From NCBI RefSeq assembly GCF_033126985.1, contig NZ_AP024714.1, positions 806,001-870,000 on the forward strand: a DNA stretch of 64,000 nucleotides, read 5' to 3'. Made by a program: the position numbers and the translations under genes. The notes below the pieces were generated by a model. The model had not been told where the DNA came from and searched no databases. It was given only the letters and a program-made list of their open reading frames with translations. The stretch comes from Methylomarinovum caldicuralii. GTDB taxonomy: Bacteria; Pseudomonadota; Gammaproteobacteria; Methylococcales; Methylothermaceae. Each line of letters begins with the position of its first letter. Position 1 is the first letter of the stretch. This document shows, one piece after another, positions 28,550 through 35,862 of this stretch.

Positions 28550-29131
28550 TCAGGGTGTGGTTGGCGCGGTTGCGCTGCTACGCCAATGGCGCACAGCCCA
28601 GCGCCCGGCGAGCGCCAGGCCGGTATAGGCCAGGGTGGTGCCCAGGTAGGATGGCAGGTAGCGGGCGACCCGGATGGCGTATTCCGTCAGGCTCATCTCC
28701 CCGAAGCGCCCCGAGAATCCGTAGAAGCCGAGGTTGGAGATCACGAAGGCGAGGGTGGTGGCGGCGGTCGCCGCCAGCAGAGTCGCTGCGACGGCGGCGG
28801 CGTTGTCCGGGGACAGGCGCCGGCACCCGTATCCGGCCAGCCACTGGACGCCGTAGGCGGGAATCAGGAACAGGTAGGCGGGGGTGACGCACCAGCCGCT
28901 GACGCCGCCGTAGCGGATGGCGATGAAGTCGATGAGGCCGGCTTCCAGCAGCAGCACGGCGAAGAAAGTCGGGCGGGAGATAAACAGCCCGGCGAGGAAG
29001 AACACCGCCAGGGAGGCGTCGGGCAGGGTCTGAAAGTCACCGAAGTGGTGGAAACGGGTCGCGGCCATCAGCCCCATGAGGGCGACGGCGGAGAGGGAAA
29101 ACGTTCTGTTTGCGGTCATAGTGAACTCCAT
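28550..29131 (-). CDS. btuM: BtuM-like cobalamin transporter membrane protein
   Basis: 193 residues from ATG 29131 (189 from ATG 29119), with five to six hydrophobic segments and little else. Size, topology and the single cysteine at about position 77-81 (GGVSGWCVTPAYLF) match BtuM, the solitary ECF-S-type B12 transporter whose Thiobacillus denitrificans member uses Cys80 to coordinate and decyanate cobalamin. Location next to riboswitch-controlled btuB supports B12 transport across the inner membrane. No ECF ATPase genes are nearby, as for solitary BtuM. The assignment rests on pattern, context and remembered family features; no search was run. Confidence 0.7.
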   Translation of the reverse strand: MEFTMTANRTFSLSAVALMGLMAATRFHHFGDFQTLPDASLAVFFLAGLFISRPTFFAVLLLEAGLIDFIAIRYGGVSGWCVTPAYLFLIPAYGVQWLAGYGCRRLSPDNAAAVAATLLAATAATTLAFVISNLGFYGFSGRFGEMSLTEYAIRVARYLPSYLGTTLAYTGLALAGRWAVRHWRSSATAPTTP

Positions 29132-29183
29132 CGGCGCTGAATTTGGGATAAGGTTAAAGGAAAACCCCGCACGAGGTCGAGCG

Positions 29184-29966
29184 ATGACGAAAATTTGGAT
29201 GCTGGCGCTGTTGCTGTGGTTCCCGCCGCTGCAGGCGGCGACGGTGACGATACCGGTTTCCCACCGCCCGCCTGCCGAGCTGGCGCGCATCTTGGCGCCG
29301 CTGCTGGAACGGGACGAGGCGGTGGTGCCGGTTCCCGACGCCCTGGTGGTCAAGGCGCCGGAAGGGCGGGTCGGGGAGATCCGCCGGTTGGTGAAGCAGC
29401 TGGACCGGCCGCTCAGAACCCTGACCATCCGGGTGATCCAGAGCGACCGCCTGACCCGGGACGAACTGGAGGCCGGCGGCGGGTTTTCGGCTACCCTCAC
29501 CGAGGGGCCGATCCGCGCCCGCGGCCACGTTTACCGCACCGAGTCCGACCGCGGTGTGGCCGAAGCCCAGCATCTCAAGGTACTCGAGGGCCAGCCGGCG
29601 TTCATCGCCGTGGGCGAGGAGCGTCCGGTCCCCAGGATCTGGGTCGGGGGCCAGCCGCCGGCGGTAATGGGCGGTATCGCCTACAAGCCGGTCACCAGCG
29701 GCTTCAGGGTCGTGCCCCGGGTGGTCGGCTGCCGGGTGCGGCTGGAGATCGCCCCCTGGTCGCAGCGGGCGGGAGATCTGGGGGACGCCCGCATCGAGGT
29801 GCGGTCGGCGGCCACCGTGGTGGAAGTGCCCGCGGGCCGCTGGATCGAACTGGGCGGCAGCGACCGGGCGGGGACGGTGGCCGGCGGCGGGATCGGTTTG
29901 CGGCAGACCACCGAGCGCCGGCACCAGCGGATCTTTCTCAGGGTCGATCCTCCGGAGGGCTGCTGA
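29184..29966 (+). CDS. Solitary secretin-like periplasmic protein
   Basis: 260 residues, ATG 29184. Signal peptide about 1-18 (MLALLLWFPPLQAA). Residues about 20-85 resemble the secretin short N domain (ELARILAPLLERDEAVVPVPDALVVKAPEGRVGEIRRLVKQLD, in pieces). The second half (ITYKPVTSGFRVVPRV-like, VRLEIAPW) resembles the start of a secretin gate but is too short for a full channel. No pilus or type II secretion genes are near. Divergent from the BtuM-like gene by about 50 bp; its end overlaps the Nudix gene tail-to-tail. Function unknown. Confidence 0.65.
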   Translation: MTKIWMLALLLWFPPLQAATVTIPVSHRPPAELARILAPLLERDEAVVPVPDALVVKAPEGRVGEIRRLVKQLDRPLRTLTIRVIQSDRLTRDELEAGGGFSATLTEGPIRARGHVYRTESDRGVAEAQHLKVLEGQPAFIAVGEERPVPRIWVGGQPPAVMGGIAYKPVTSGFRVVPRVVGCRVRLEIAPWSQRAGDLGDARIEVRSAATVVEVPAGRWIELGGSDRAGTVAGGGIGLRQTTERRHQRIFLRVDPPEGC

Positions 29967-30552
29967 GGGCGCGCAGCCGCTCCCGGTGCAGGGCCAGCCA
30001 CTGGAGGGCGAGGATGGGAATGGCTGAGTCGATCTCGCCGTCTTCCACCTTGGCGTAGGCGGCCTCGAAGGGCAGCACGTGGACGCGGATGTCCTCGTCC
30101 TCGCAACTCAGGCCGTGGATGCCGCCGGCCTGAGCGGCCTCGACGTCGGCCCAGAACAGGGTGATCTTCTCCGAGGAGCCGCCGGGGCTGGTGTAGAACT
30201 CGGTGATGCGGGTCATGGCGCGCGCCCGGCAGCCGCACTCCTCCTGCAGTTCGCGCCAGGCGACCGCCTCCGGGGTTTCCCCGGGCTCGATGGCGCCGGC
30301 GACGATCTCCAGCATCCAGGCGGGGTCGCCGTTTTTCAGTGGTCCGACCCGGAACTGTTCCACCAGGAGCACTTCGTCGCGGCGGGGATCGTAGGGCAGC
30401 ACGGCGACGCAATTGCCGCGCTGGAACAGTTCCCGCACCAGCACCCGGCTCCAGCCGCCGCGGAACAGCCGGTGGCGCAGCTTCAGCCGCAGCAGGTTGA
30501 AAAAACCGCGGTAGGCCACTTCCTCTTCGAGGATCTCGTATTCGTAACGCAT
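29938..30552 (-). CDS. nudF: ADP-ribose pyrophosphatase (Nudix hydrolase)
   Basis: 204 residues with a complete Nudix box, G-x5-E-x7-REL-x-EECG (GAIEPGETPEAVAWRELQEE...). The N-terminal FRGGWSRVLVRELFQRG and VLLVEQFRVGP match the NudF/ADP-ribose branch, which yields AMP plus ribose-5-phosphate. In many gammaproteobacteria nudF sits upstream of genes related to tolC/parE; here it stands between a secretin-like gene and a sensor kinase. Convergent 29-bp overlap with the secretin-like gene. Confidence 0.9.
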   Translation of the reverse strand: MRYEYEILEEEVAYRGFFNLLRLKLRHRLFRGGWSRVLVRELFQRGNCVAVLPYDPRRDEVLLVEQFRVGPLKNGDPAWMLEIVAGAIEPGETPEAVAWRELQEECGCRARAMTRITEFYTSPGGSSEKITLFWADVEAAQAGGIHGLSCEDEDIRVHVLPFEAAYAKVEDGEIDSAIPILALQWLALHRERLRALSSPPEDRP

Positions 30553-30564
30553 TTTCCTTCACCT

Positions 30565-31899
30565 TCAGCTTGAAACCGGCAGCCGGATTTCCCAGCCGGC
30601 TCCGCTCCAGGGGCTGGCATGGTAGCGCAGGGTGCCGCCGTGGAGCCGCACCAGTTCGTTGACCACCGCCAGGCCGATGCCGTGGCCGTGGGTGGACTGG
30701 TCGGCGCGCACGCCCCGTTCGAGCACCGCCTGGCGCATTTGTGGGGGGATGCCGTGGCCGTCGTCCTCGATGCACAGACGGATCTCCCCGCCGCTGGCAT
30801 CCGCTGCGACCCGCACCCGGTGGCGGCACCACTTGTAGGCGTTGTCGAGCAGGTTGCCCAGCAGCTCGTACAGATCGCCCTCGTCCAGCGGGAGGCGGAG
30901 TTCGGCGTCGCAGTCCAGCGTCAGGGTCACGCCCTTGTCGCGATAGACCTTGTCCAGACTGGCGCAGATCCGTTCCAGCACGGGACGCAGCCGCACCGAT
31001 CGCAGCGGGGAGGCGGCACCCTGGGCGGCCGCCTTCTGCAGCTGATAGTCCACCAGACGCTGCATCCGCGCCACCTGGTCGGCGAGGGTGCGGCGGGCGT
31101 CCGCCGGCAGCGCCTCGCGCTCCAGGCCGCGGAGGACGGCCAGCGGGGTCTTGAGGCTGTGGGCAAGGTCGGCGAGGGTGTTGCGGTAACGGGTCAGGTG
31201 GGCGCGTTCGCTGTGGAGCAGGGCGTTGAGGTTGGCGGCCAGGCGTTGCAGTTCCCGGGGATAGCGGCCTTCGAGGCGCTGCTTGCGGCCGGCCTCGATG
31301 GCGCTCAGGTCGCCGGCGATGGTGCGCAGGGGTTTGAGGCTCCAGCGCAGGATGGCGATCTGCGTCCCCAGCAGCAGCACCCCCAGTCCGCCCAGCCAGA
31401 CCCACAGGGTGCGGCGGAAATCGTTGACCTCGGCGACCAGGGTGGCGGCATCGGTGGCCACGGCGATCACCAGGGGAACCGGATGGCCGCGCTCGGTTTC
31501 CCAGGTGATCCCTTGATACAGCACCCACAGGGAGGGGCTGCCATCCAGACGGGTGAAGAAACGCCGCCCGCCGCTGAGGCGGACGGAAGGCACGGAGATT
31601 CCCAGGGCGGAGGGGGACTGCCACAGCACCTCGTCGTAGAGGAAGATGAAGCCGTAGAGTCCGGAGCCCGGGGTGGAAAAACGCCGGTCGAGGCGGCGGG
31701 TTTCCATGGTCACCCGTCCGCCCGGATCGATCTCGAAGGTGGCCAGCAGGGTGTAGATGTAGGCCTGCAGGCGTTCTTCGGTAGCCTTCTCGGCGGCTTC
31801 CCGGAAGGCGCGTTCCAAGGCGATGCCGGCCAGCCCCAGGAACGCGATCAGGATCGCCCCGGCGGCGATGCCGAGGCGGGCGTGCAGCGACAGGGTCAT
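30565..31899 (-). CDS. Sensor histidine kinase, PhoQ-like
   Basis: 444 residues. Two membrane helices (about 8-28 and 165-188) bracket a periplasmic sensor domain of about 135 residues; then HAMP-like linker, DHp with H at about 246 (LAHSLKTPLAVL), and the ATPase with N box (LGNLLDNAYKWC), G1 (EDDGHGIP) and G2 (HGHGIGLAVV). The periplasmic part lacks an obvious acidic patch visible by eye. Start at ATG 31899, overlapping the regulator stop by 4 bp. Sensed signal cannot be told from sequence; divalent cations are the PhoQ precedent. Confidence 0.88.
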   Translation of the reverse strand: MTLSLHARLGIAAGAILIAFLGLAGIALERAFREAAEKATEERLQAYIYTLLATFEIDPGGRVTMETRRLDRRFSTPGSGLYGFIFLYDEVLWQSPSALGISVPSVRLSGGRRFFTRLDGSPSLWVLYQGITWETERGHPVPLVIAVATDAATLVAEVNDFRRTLWVWLGGLGVLLLGTQIAILRWSLKPLRTIAGDLSAIEAGRKQRLEGRYPRELQRLAANLNALLHSERAHLTRYRNTLADLAHSLKTPLAVLRGLEREALPADARRTLADQVARMQRLVDYQLQKAAAQGAASPLRSVRLRPVLERICASLDKVYRDKGVTLTLDCDAELRLPLDEGDLYELLGNLLDNAYKWCRHRVRVAADASGGEIRLCIEDDGHGIPPQMRQAVLERGVRADQSTHGHGIGLAVVNELVRLHGGTLRYHASPWSGAGWEIRLPVSS

Positions 31900-32576
31900 C
31901 GGCGTTCGGCGAGCGTCCAGCGGTAGCCGCGGCCGCGCAGGGTCTCGATGGGCTGGAGGGTGCCGTCGGGATCGAGCTTGCGGCGCAGCCGGCCGACGAA
32001 GACCTCCAGCACGTTGCTGTCGCGTTCGAAGTCCTGGTCGTAAAGATGCTCGGTCAGCTCCGCCTTGGAGACCACCTTGCCCGGATGCAGCATCAGGTAT
32101 TCCAGCACCTTGTATTCGAAGGCGGTCAGGGCGACCGGCTCGCCGTCGCGGGTGACGGTCTGGGCGGCGGTGTCGAGGGTGATGGGGCCGTGCTTTACCT
32201 GCGGCCGGGCCTGGCCGGCGGCGCGGCGGATGAGGGCGTTGATGCGGGCCCACACCTCCTCGAAGTGAAACGGCTTGACCAGGTAATCGTCGGCCCCCGC
32301 CTCCAGTCCTTCCACCTTCTCCTGCCAGCGCCCCCGGGCGGTGAGGATCAGGATGGGGAAATCGCGCCCGGCGGCACGCCACCTGCGGATCAGCTCAAGA
32401 CCGGAAATGTCCGGCAGCCCCAGATCGACGATGGCGACGTCGACGGGATACTCCTCCCCCAGATACTGGCCTTCCCGGGCATTGGCGGCGGCGTCCACCG
32501 CATAGCCCTTGGCGGCGAAAAAGTCCCGCAGCTGCGCCAGCAGCGGCGCTTCGTCTTCGACGATGAGAATACGCAT
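31896..32576 (-). CDS. OmpR/PhoP-family response regulator
   Basis: 226 residues. Receiver domain with phospho-acceptor D51 (VAIVDLGLPD), switch threonine (LTARG) and K101 region (DDYLVKPF); C-terminal winged helix (ALTAFEYKVLEYLMLHPGKVVSK, split in the sequence at about 150-200) ending RGRGYRWTL. Start at ATG 32576 rather than ten codons upstream because MRILIVEDE is the family N terminus. Pairs with the overlapping sensor kinase downstream. Confidence 0.93.
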   Translation of the reverse strand: MRILIVEDEAPLLAQLRDFFAAKGYAVDAAANAREGQYLGEEYPVDVAIVDLGLPDISGLELIRRWRAAGRDFPILILTARGRWQEKVEGLEAGADDYLVKPFHFEEVWARINALIRRAAGQARPQVKHGPITLDTAAQTVTRDGEPVALTAFEYKVLEYLMLHPGKVVSKAELTEHLYDQDFERDSNVLEVFVGRLRRKLDPDGTLQPIETLRGRGYRWTLAERR

Positions 32577-32688
32577 GACCGTTCTCCGTGACAGAAGCCT
32601 CAACATAGCAGATTTGGCGGCTGTTGGGCAGTCGCCGTTGGGCTATGATGAAAGCTGGACTGTAGCAACTTCCCCACGAGGTTTCGCC

Positions 32689-32982
32689 ATGCTCGACCAC
32701 GGAGAAAGACGCCGGTTTATCCGCATGGAAGCCCGGTGTAAAATGCATTGCCGGATTCCTCAAAGCGACGAGGAATTCACCGCCACCTGCCACAATCTCA
32801 GCGGCGCGGGGGTGCTGTTCACCACCGACCGTGCCGTCGAAGTCGGCAAAGCGCTGGAAATCCGCATCGAACCGGAAAGTGCGGTGACGCCGCCGCTGGA
32901 GGCGTTCGTGGAGGTGCTGCGGGTGGAAAAGCGCGACGGCGAATACGCGGTGGCGGCGGAAATCAAAGGCATCAAGGGCTGA
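32689..32982 (+). CDS. PilZ-domain c-di-GMP-binding protein
   Basis: 97 residues, essentially one PilZ domain. Both ligand motifs are present: RRRFIRMEA (RxxxR) near residue 8 and NLSGAGVLF ((D/N)xSxxG) near residue 36. Such single-domain proteins relay c-di-GMP to motility or surface targets. Divergent from the response regulator (112 bp) and 10 bp ahead of queD, so possibly cotranscribed with it. Start ATG 32689 was chosen as the first codon before the domain. Confidence 0.85.
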   Translation: MLDHGERRRFIRMEARCKMHCRIPQSDEEFTATCHNLSGAGVLFTTDRAVEVGKALEIRIEPESAVTPPLEAFVEVLRVEKRDGEYAVAAEIKGIKG

Positions 32983-32992
32983 CAAAGCGAAC

Positions 32993-33397
32993 ATGAGTTA
33001 TTCGGTCACCAAGGAAATCCGGTTCTGTTACGGACACCGGCTCATGAACCATCCGGGCAAGTGCCGCCACCTGCACGGCCACAGCGTGCGGGCGGCGGTG
33101 ACGGTGTCCGCCGCCGCGCTGGACGCACAGGGGATGGTGTGCGATTTCGCCGATCTGAAACGCGCGGTCGCCGGATACGTCCAGGAAACCCTGGATCACA
33201 ACCTGCTGCTCCATGAGGCCGATCCGCTGGTGCCGCTGCTGCGGGACGCCGGCGAGCGCTTTCTGACGCTGGCCGAACATCCGACCGCGGAGGTGCTGGC
33301 GCGGCTGATCTTCGAACACCTCGAGGCGCAGGGCTATCCGGTCACGGAGGTCGCGCTGTGGGAGACCGACACCAGCTGCGCGCGTTACCGGCGCTGA
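32993..33397 (+). CDS. queD: 6-carboxy-5,6,7,8-tetrahydropterin synthase QueD
   Basis: 134 residues of the PTPS fold. Zinc histidines H15 (CYGHRL), H28 and H30 (HLHGHS) are visible; the C-terminal WETDTSCARY segment carries the substrate glutamate. A cysteine at residue 12 (FCYGH) is shifted relative to the usual CxxxHGH catalytic cysteine (CRHLHGH, C24 present), so the queuosine-type motif is complete. Makes CPH4 for QueE. The gene is 9 kb away from queE/queC. Confidence 0.92.
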   Translation: MSYSVTKEIRFCYGHRLMNHPGKCRHLHGHSVRAAVTVSAAALDAQGMVCDFADLKRAVAGYVQETLDHNLLLHEADPLVPLLRDAGERFLTLAEHPTAEVLARLIFEHLEAQGYPVTEVALWETDTSCARYRR

Positions 33398-33402
33398 AAC
33401 CG

Positions 33403-33855
33403 ATGCCCAGTCTGAAACCCATCCATCCGCTCCGCACCCTGCAGGATCTGTGCGAGTCGAACTACCGCAAGCTGCGCCGCCTCATTCCCGGCCTCCGGCA
33501 GCTGGAAAGCGGGGCGGTCGCCTTGCAGAACGGCCAGCCGGCGTTGCACGTCAGGCTGCTGGAGAAGGCGCCCTTCACCCTGACCCTGGAGCTGAGCTAC
33601 TGCTTCGATCACGGGCCGCAGCCGCTGTTCGAACCGGCCCTCAGGCTGCGGGTCTATCTCGATGCCGGCATGGTGGAGGTGCTGGAAGATGCCGAACGCC
33701 CGCCGCTGCGGATCCGGGGGCCGGTGGACCGGCAGGTGCTCGAGCACAAGTGGCAGATGAACTATTTTCTCGACAAGTGGCTGGACCATTGCCTCCAACG
33801 TGGGTATCGTTTTAGCGCCGACGACCGCCCCAAGGCTGCCACTGCCAATCTTTGA
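33403..33855 (+). CDS. DUF1249 (YqiB-like) protein
   Basis: 150 residues matching DUF1249: CESNYRKLRRLIPGL near residue 20, LELSYCFDHG, the V(Y/F)xDAxMVEV strand, and the tail EHKWQMNYFLDKWLDHCLQRGY. Family members are conserved in gammaproteobacteria but have no assigned biochemistry; in enterobacteria yqiB lies beside cpdA and nudF. Here a nudF gene is 3 kb upstream. Starts 5 bp after queD, likely same operon. ATG 33403 chosen; upstream in-frame codons overlap queD. Confidence 0.88.
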   Translation: MPSLKPIHPLRTLQDLCESNYRKLRRLIPGLRQLESGAVALQNGQPALHVRLLEKAPFTLTLELSYCFDHGPQPLFEPALRLRVYLDAGMVEVLEDAERPPLRIRGPVDRQVLEHKWQMNYFLDKWLDHCLQRGYRFSADDRPKAATANL

Positions 33856-33871
33856 CACCAAGGAGCGCGTT

Positions 33872-34954
33872 ATGCAGCGACGTCGTTTTCTGCGCCGACT
33901 GGGAACCGGTGCCCTCGCCGCCGGGGCGACCCTGGCCGCCCCCTCGGTGGCAGTGGCGAAAAAGACCTTCCGCTGGAAGATGGTCACCGCCTGGCCCAAG
34001 AACTTTCCCGGCCTCGGGACCGGCGCCAACCGCCTGGCGGAACGCATCACCGCCATGAGCGGCGGCCGCATCCGGCTCAAGGTCTATGGCGCCGGCGAGC
34101 TGGTGCCGGCCTTCGAGGTCTTCGACGCGGTTTCCCGCGGCACCGCCCAGATGGGCCACGCCGGGGCCTATTACTGGAAGGGCAAGGGGGAGGTGTTCCA
34201 GTTCTTCTCCGCGGTGCCGTTCGGCTTCACCCCCCAGGAGGTCAACGCCTGGCTCTATTACGGCGGCGGCATGGCGCTGTGGCGCGAGCTGTACGCCAAC
34301 TTCGGCCTGGTGCCCACCGCCGCCGGCAACACCGGCACCCAGATGGCCGGCTGGTTCCGCAAGGAAATCAAGTCCCTCGATGACCTCAAGGGACTGAAGA
34401 TGCGGATTCCGGGACTGGGGGGCGAAGTGCTCAAGCGTGCCGGCGGCACCCCGGTCAACATTCCCGGCGGCGAGCTGTTCACCGCCCTGCAGTCAGGCAC
34501 CATCGACGCCACCGAATGGGTCGGTCCCTACAACGACCTGGCCTTCGGGCTCTACAAGGCGGCCAAGTACTACTACTATCCCGGCTGGCACGAGCCCGGC
34601 TCGGTGATCGAGTGCTTCATCAACAAGGCCGCGTTCGAGACGCTGCCCAAGGATCTGCGTCAGATCGTTCTGGCTGCCTGCCAGGCCGCCAACCTCGACA
34701 TGCTGGCGGAGATGACCGCCCGCAACCAGCAGGCGCTGGAGACCCTGGTGAAAGAACACGGGGTCCAGGTGAAGGCGCTGCCGGACGAGGTGCTCAGGAC
34801 CCTGCACCGGTTGGCGGATCAGGTGGTGGAGGAGATCGCCGCCGGCGACCCCTTCGCCCGCAAAGTGTACGATTCCTACCGTAGCTTCCACCGCCAGGTG
34901 TCGGCGTGGTCGGGCATCGCCGAATACGCCTTCATGCGGGCGCGCAGCCTGTAG
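33872..34954 (+). CDS. TRAP transporter solute-binding protein, DctP family
   Basis: 360 residues. Twin-arginine signal RRRFLRRLG at 3-11 followed by AAGATLAAPSVAVA, so export folded by Tat is likely. Mature part is a DctP/TakP-type periplasmic binding protein: FRWKMVTAWPKNFP, GRIRLKVYGAGELVPAFE, KGLKMRIPGLGGEV, ATEWVGPYND. The TakP-like features (GPYND, tryptophan/aromatic site) point to 2-oxoacids, perhaps as calcium salts. The membrane subunits DctQM are absent from the next 5 kb, so it is an orphan in this window. 16 bp after DUF1249. Confidence 0.9.
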   Translation: MQRRRFLRRLGTGALAAGATLAAPSVAVAKKTFRWKMVTAWPKNFPGLGTGANRLAERITAMSGGRIRLKVYGAGELVPAFEVFDAVSRGTAQMGHAGAYYWKGKGEVFQFFSAVPFGFTPQEVNAWLYYGGGMALWRELYANFGLVPTAAGNTGTQMAGWFRKEIKSLDDLKGLKMRIPGLGGEVLKRAGGTPVNIPGGELFTALQSGTIDATEWVGPYNDLAFGLYKAAKYYYYPGWHEPGSVIECFINKAAFETLPKDLRQIVLAACQAANLDMLAEMTARNQQALETLVKEHGVQVKALPDEVLRTLHRLADQVVEEIAAGDPFARKVYDSYRSFHRQVSAWSGIAEYAFMRARSL

Positions 34955-34956
34955 GC

Positions 34957-35133
34957 TCAGGCCGTCTTGAGCTGGGTCAGCGCCTTTTCCAGGGCGGCCT
35001 TCTTCTCTTTGAGCCGCTCGCGGAAGTCGGCCGAGTCGGTGTCGGCGATTTCGTAACGCAGGTCGGACAGATAGCTTTCCAGGGCCTCTATGAGGTGGTT
35101 TCTTTCTTTTTCGCTGAGGTCGAGCTGGATCAT
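34957..35133 (-). CDS. Small charged helical protein
   Basis: 58 residues: MIQLDLSEKERNHLIEALES at the start and ALEKALTQLKTA at the end. Predominantly helical, rich in K/E/L, no membrane segment. Convergent with the TRAP binding protein, two bases after its stop. Similar short conserved hypotheticals occur in other proteobacteria; no function can be proposed. Confidence 0.55.
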   Translation of the reverse strand: MIQLDLSEKERNHLIEALESYLSDLRYEIADTDSADFRERLKEKKAALEKALTQLKTA

Positions 35134-35199
35134 GGCGCGGATTCCCCCGGTTGAAGTTCCGCTAACGTTTTACTCCCCCGCTTGAGAGGCGTCAACACG

Positions 35200-35862
35200 A
35201 TGCAGGATTCCTCCCTGGAAGCGGTCGTGGTGGAAACCGGTCCCGATCCCGACGCCTGCATCGTCTGGCTGCACGGGCTGGGGGCCGACGGCCACGACTT
35301 CGAGCCCATCGCCGCGGAGCTGAACTTGCCCGGGGCGGTCCGTTTTATCTTTCCCCATGCGCCGGTGCGGCCGGTGACCATCAACGGCGGCATGGCGATG
35401 CGGGCCTGGTACGACATCGCCAGCCCCGACCTGCGTCTCCGGGTGGACGCGGCGGGCATCCGCCGGTCCCAGGCGTCGATCGACCGTCTGCTCGACACCC
35501 AGATCGCCGCCGGCATCCCGCCGGGGCGGATCGTCCTCGGCGGTTTCTCCCAGGGCGGGGTGATCGCCCTGGAAACCGGGGTGCGCCGCCGCCCGCCCCT
35601 GGCCGGGATCGTCGCCCTGTCAACCTACGTCGCCCTGGCGGACGAATTCCCCCCGGCGCCGCCGGATGCGGCCCCCATCCTGATGATGCACGGCAGCCTC
35701 GATCCCATCGTGCCGCCGGCCTTGGCAGAGGACAGCCGCCGCCTGCTGGAGGCGCTGGGTTATCCCGTGGAATGGCACGTCTTCCCCATGGCCCATTCGG
35801 TATGCGCCGAGGAGCTCGCCATCCTGCGCCGCTGGCTGCTGGCGCGCTTCGGTTGGAATTAG
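35200..35862 (+). CDS. Carboxylesterase/acyl-protein thioesterase (alpha/beta hydrolase)
   Basis: 220 residues of the phospholipase/carboxylesterase family (Pfam Abhydrolase_2). Oxyanion HGLGADGHDF, nucleophile serine in GGFSQGG (about residue 114), catalytic Asp in HGSLDPIVP and His in FPMAHSV. Hydrolyses short-chain esters or acyl-thioesters; the natural substrate is not deducible. ATG 35200 gives the family start; six upstream codons from 35182 have no ribosome site. It ends within 4 bp of the convergent adenylate cyclase end. Confidence 0.9.
   Translation: MQDSSLEAVVVETGPDPDACIVWLHGLGADGHDFEPIAAELNLPGAVRFIFPHAPVRPVTINGGMAMRAWYDIASPDLRLRVDAAGIRRSQASIDRLLDTQIAAGIPPGRIVLGGFSQGGVIALETGVRRRPPLAGIVALSTYVALADEFPPAPPDAAPILMMHGSLDPIVPPALAEDSRRLLEALGYPVEWHVFPMAHSVCAEELAILRRWLLARFGWN

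Noticed and set aside
29681-31624. 647-codon minus frame across Nudix and kinase genes
   Set aside because: Low-complexity Arg/Pro/Gly sequence out of frame with two well-supported genes.
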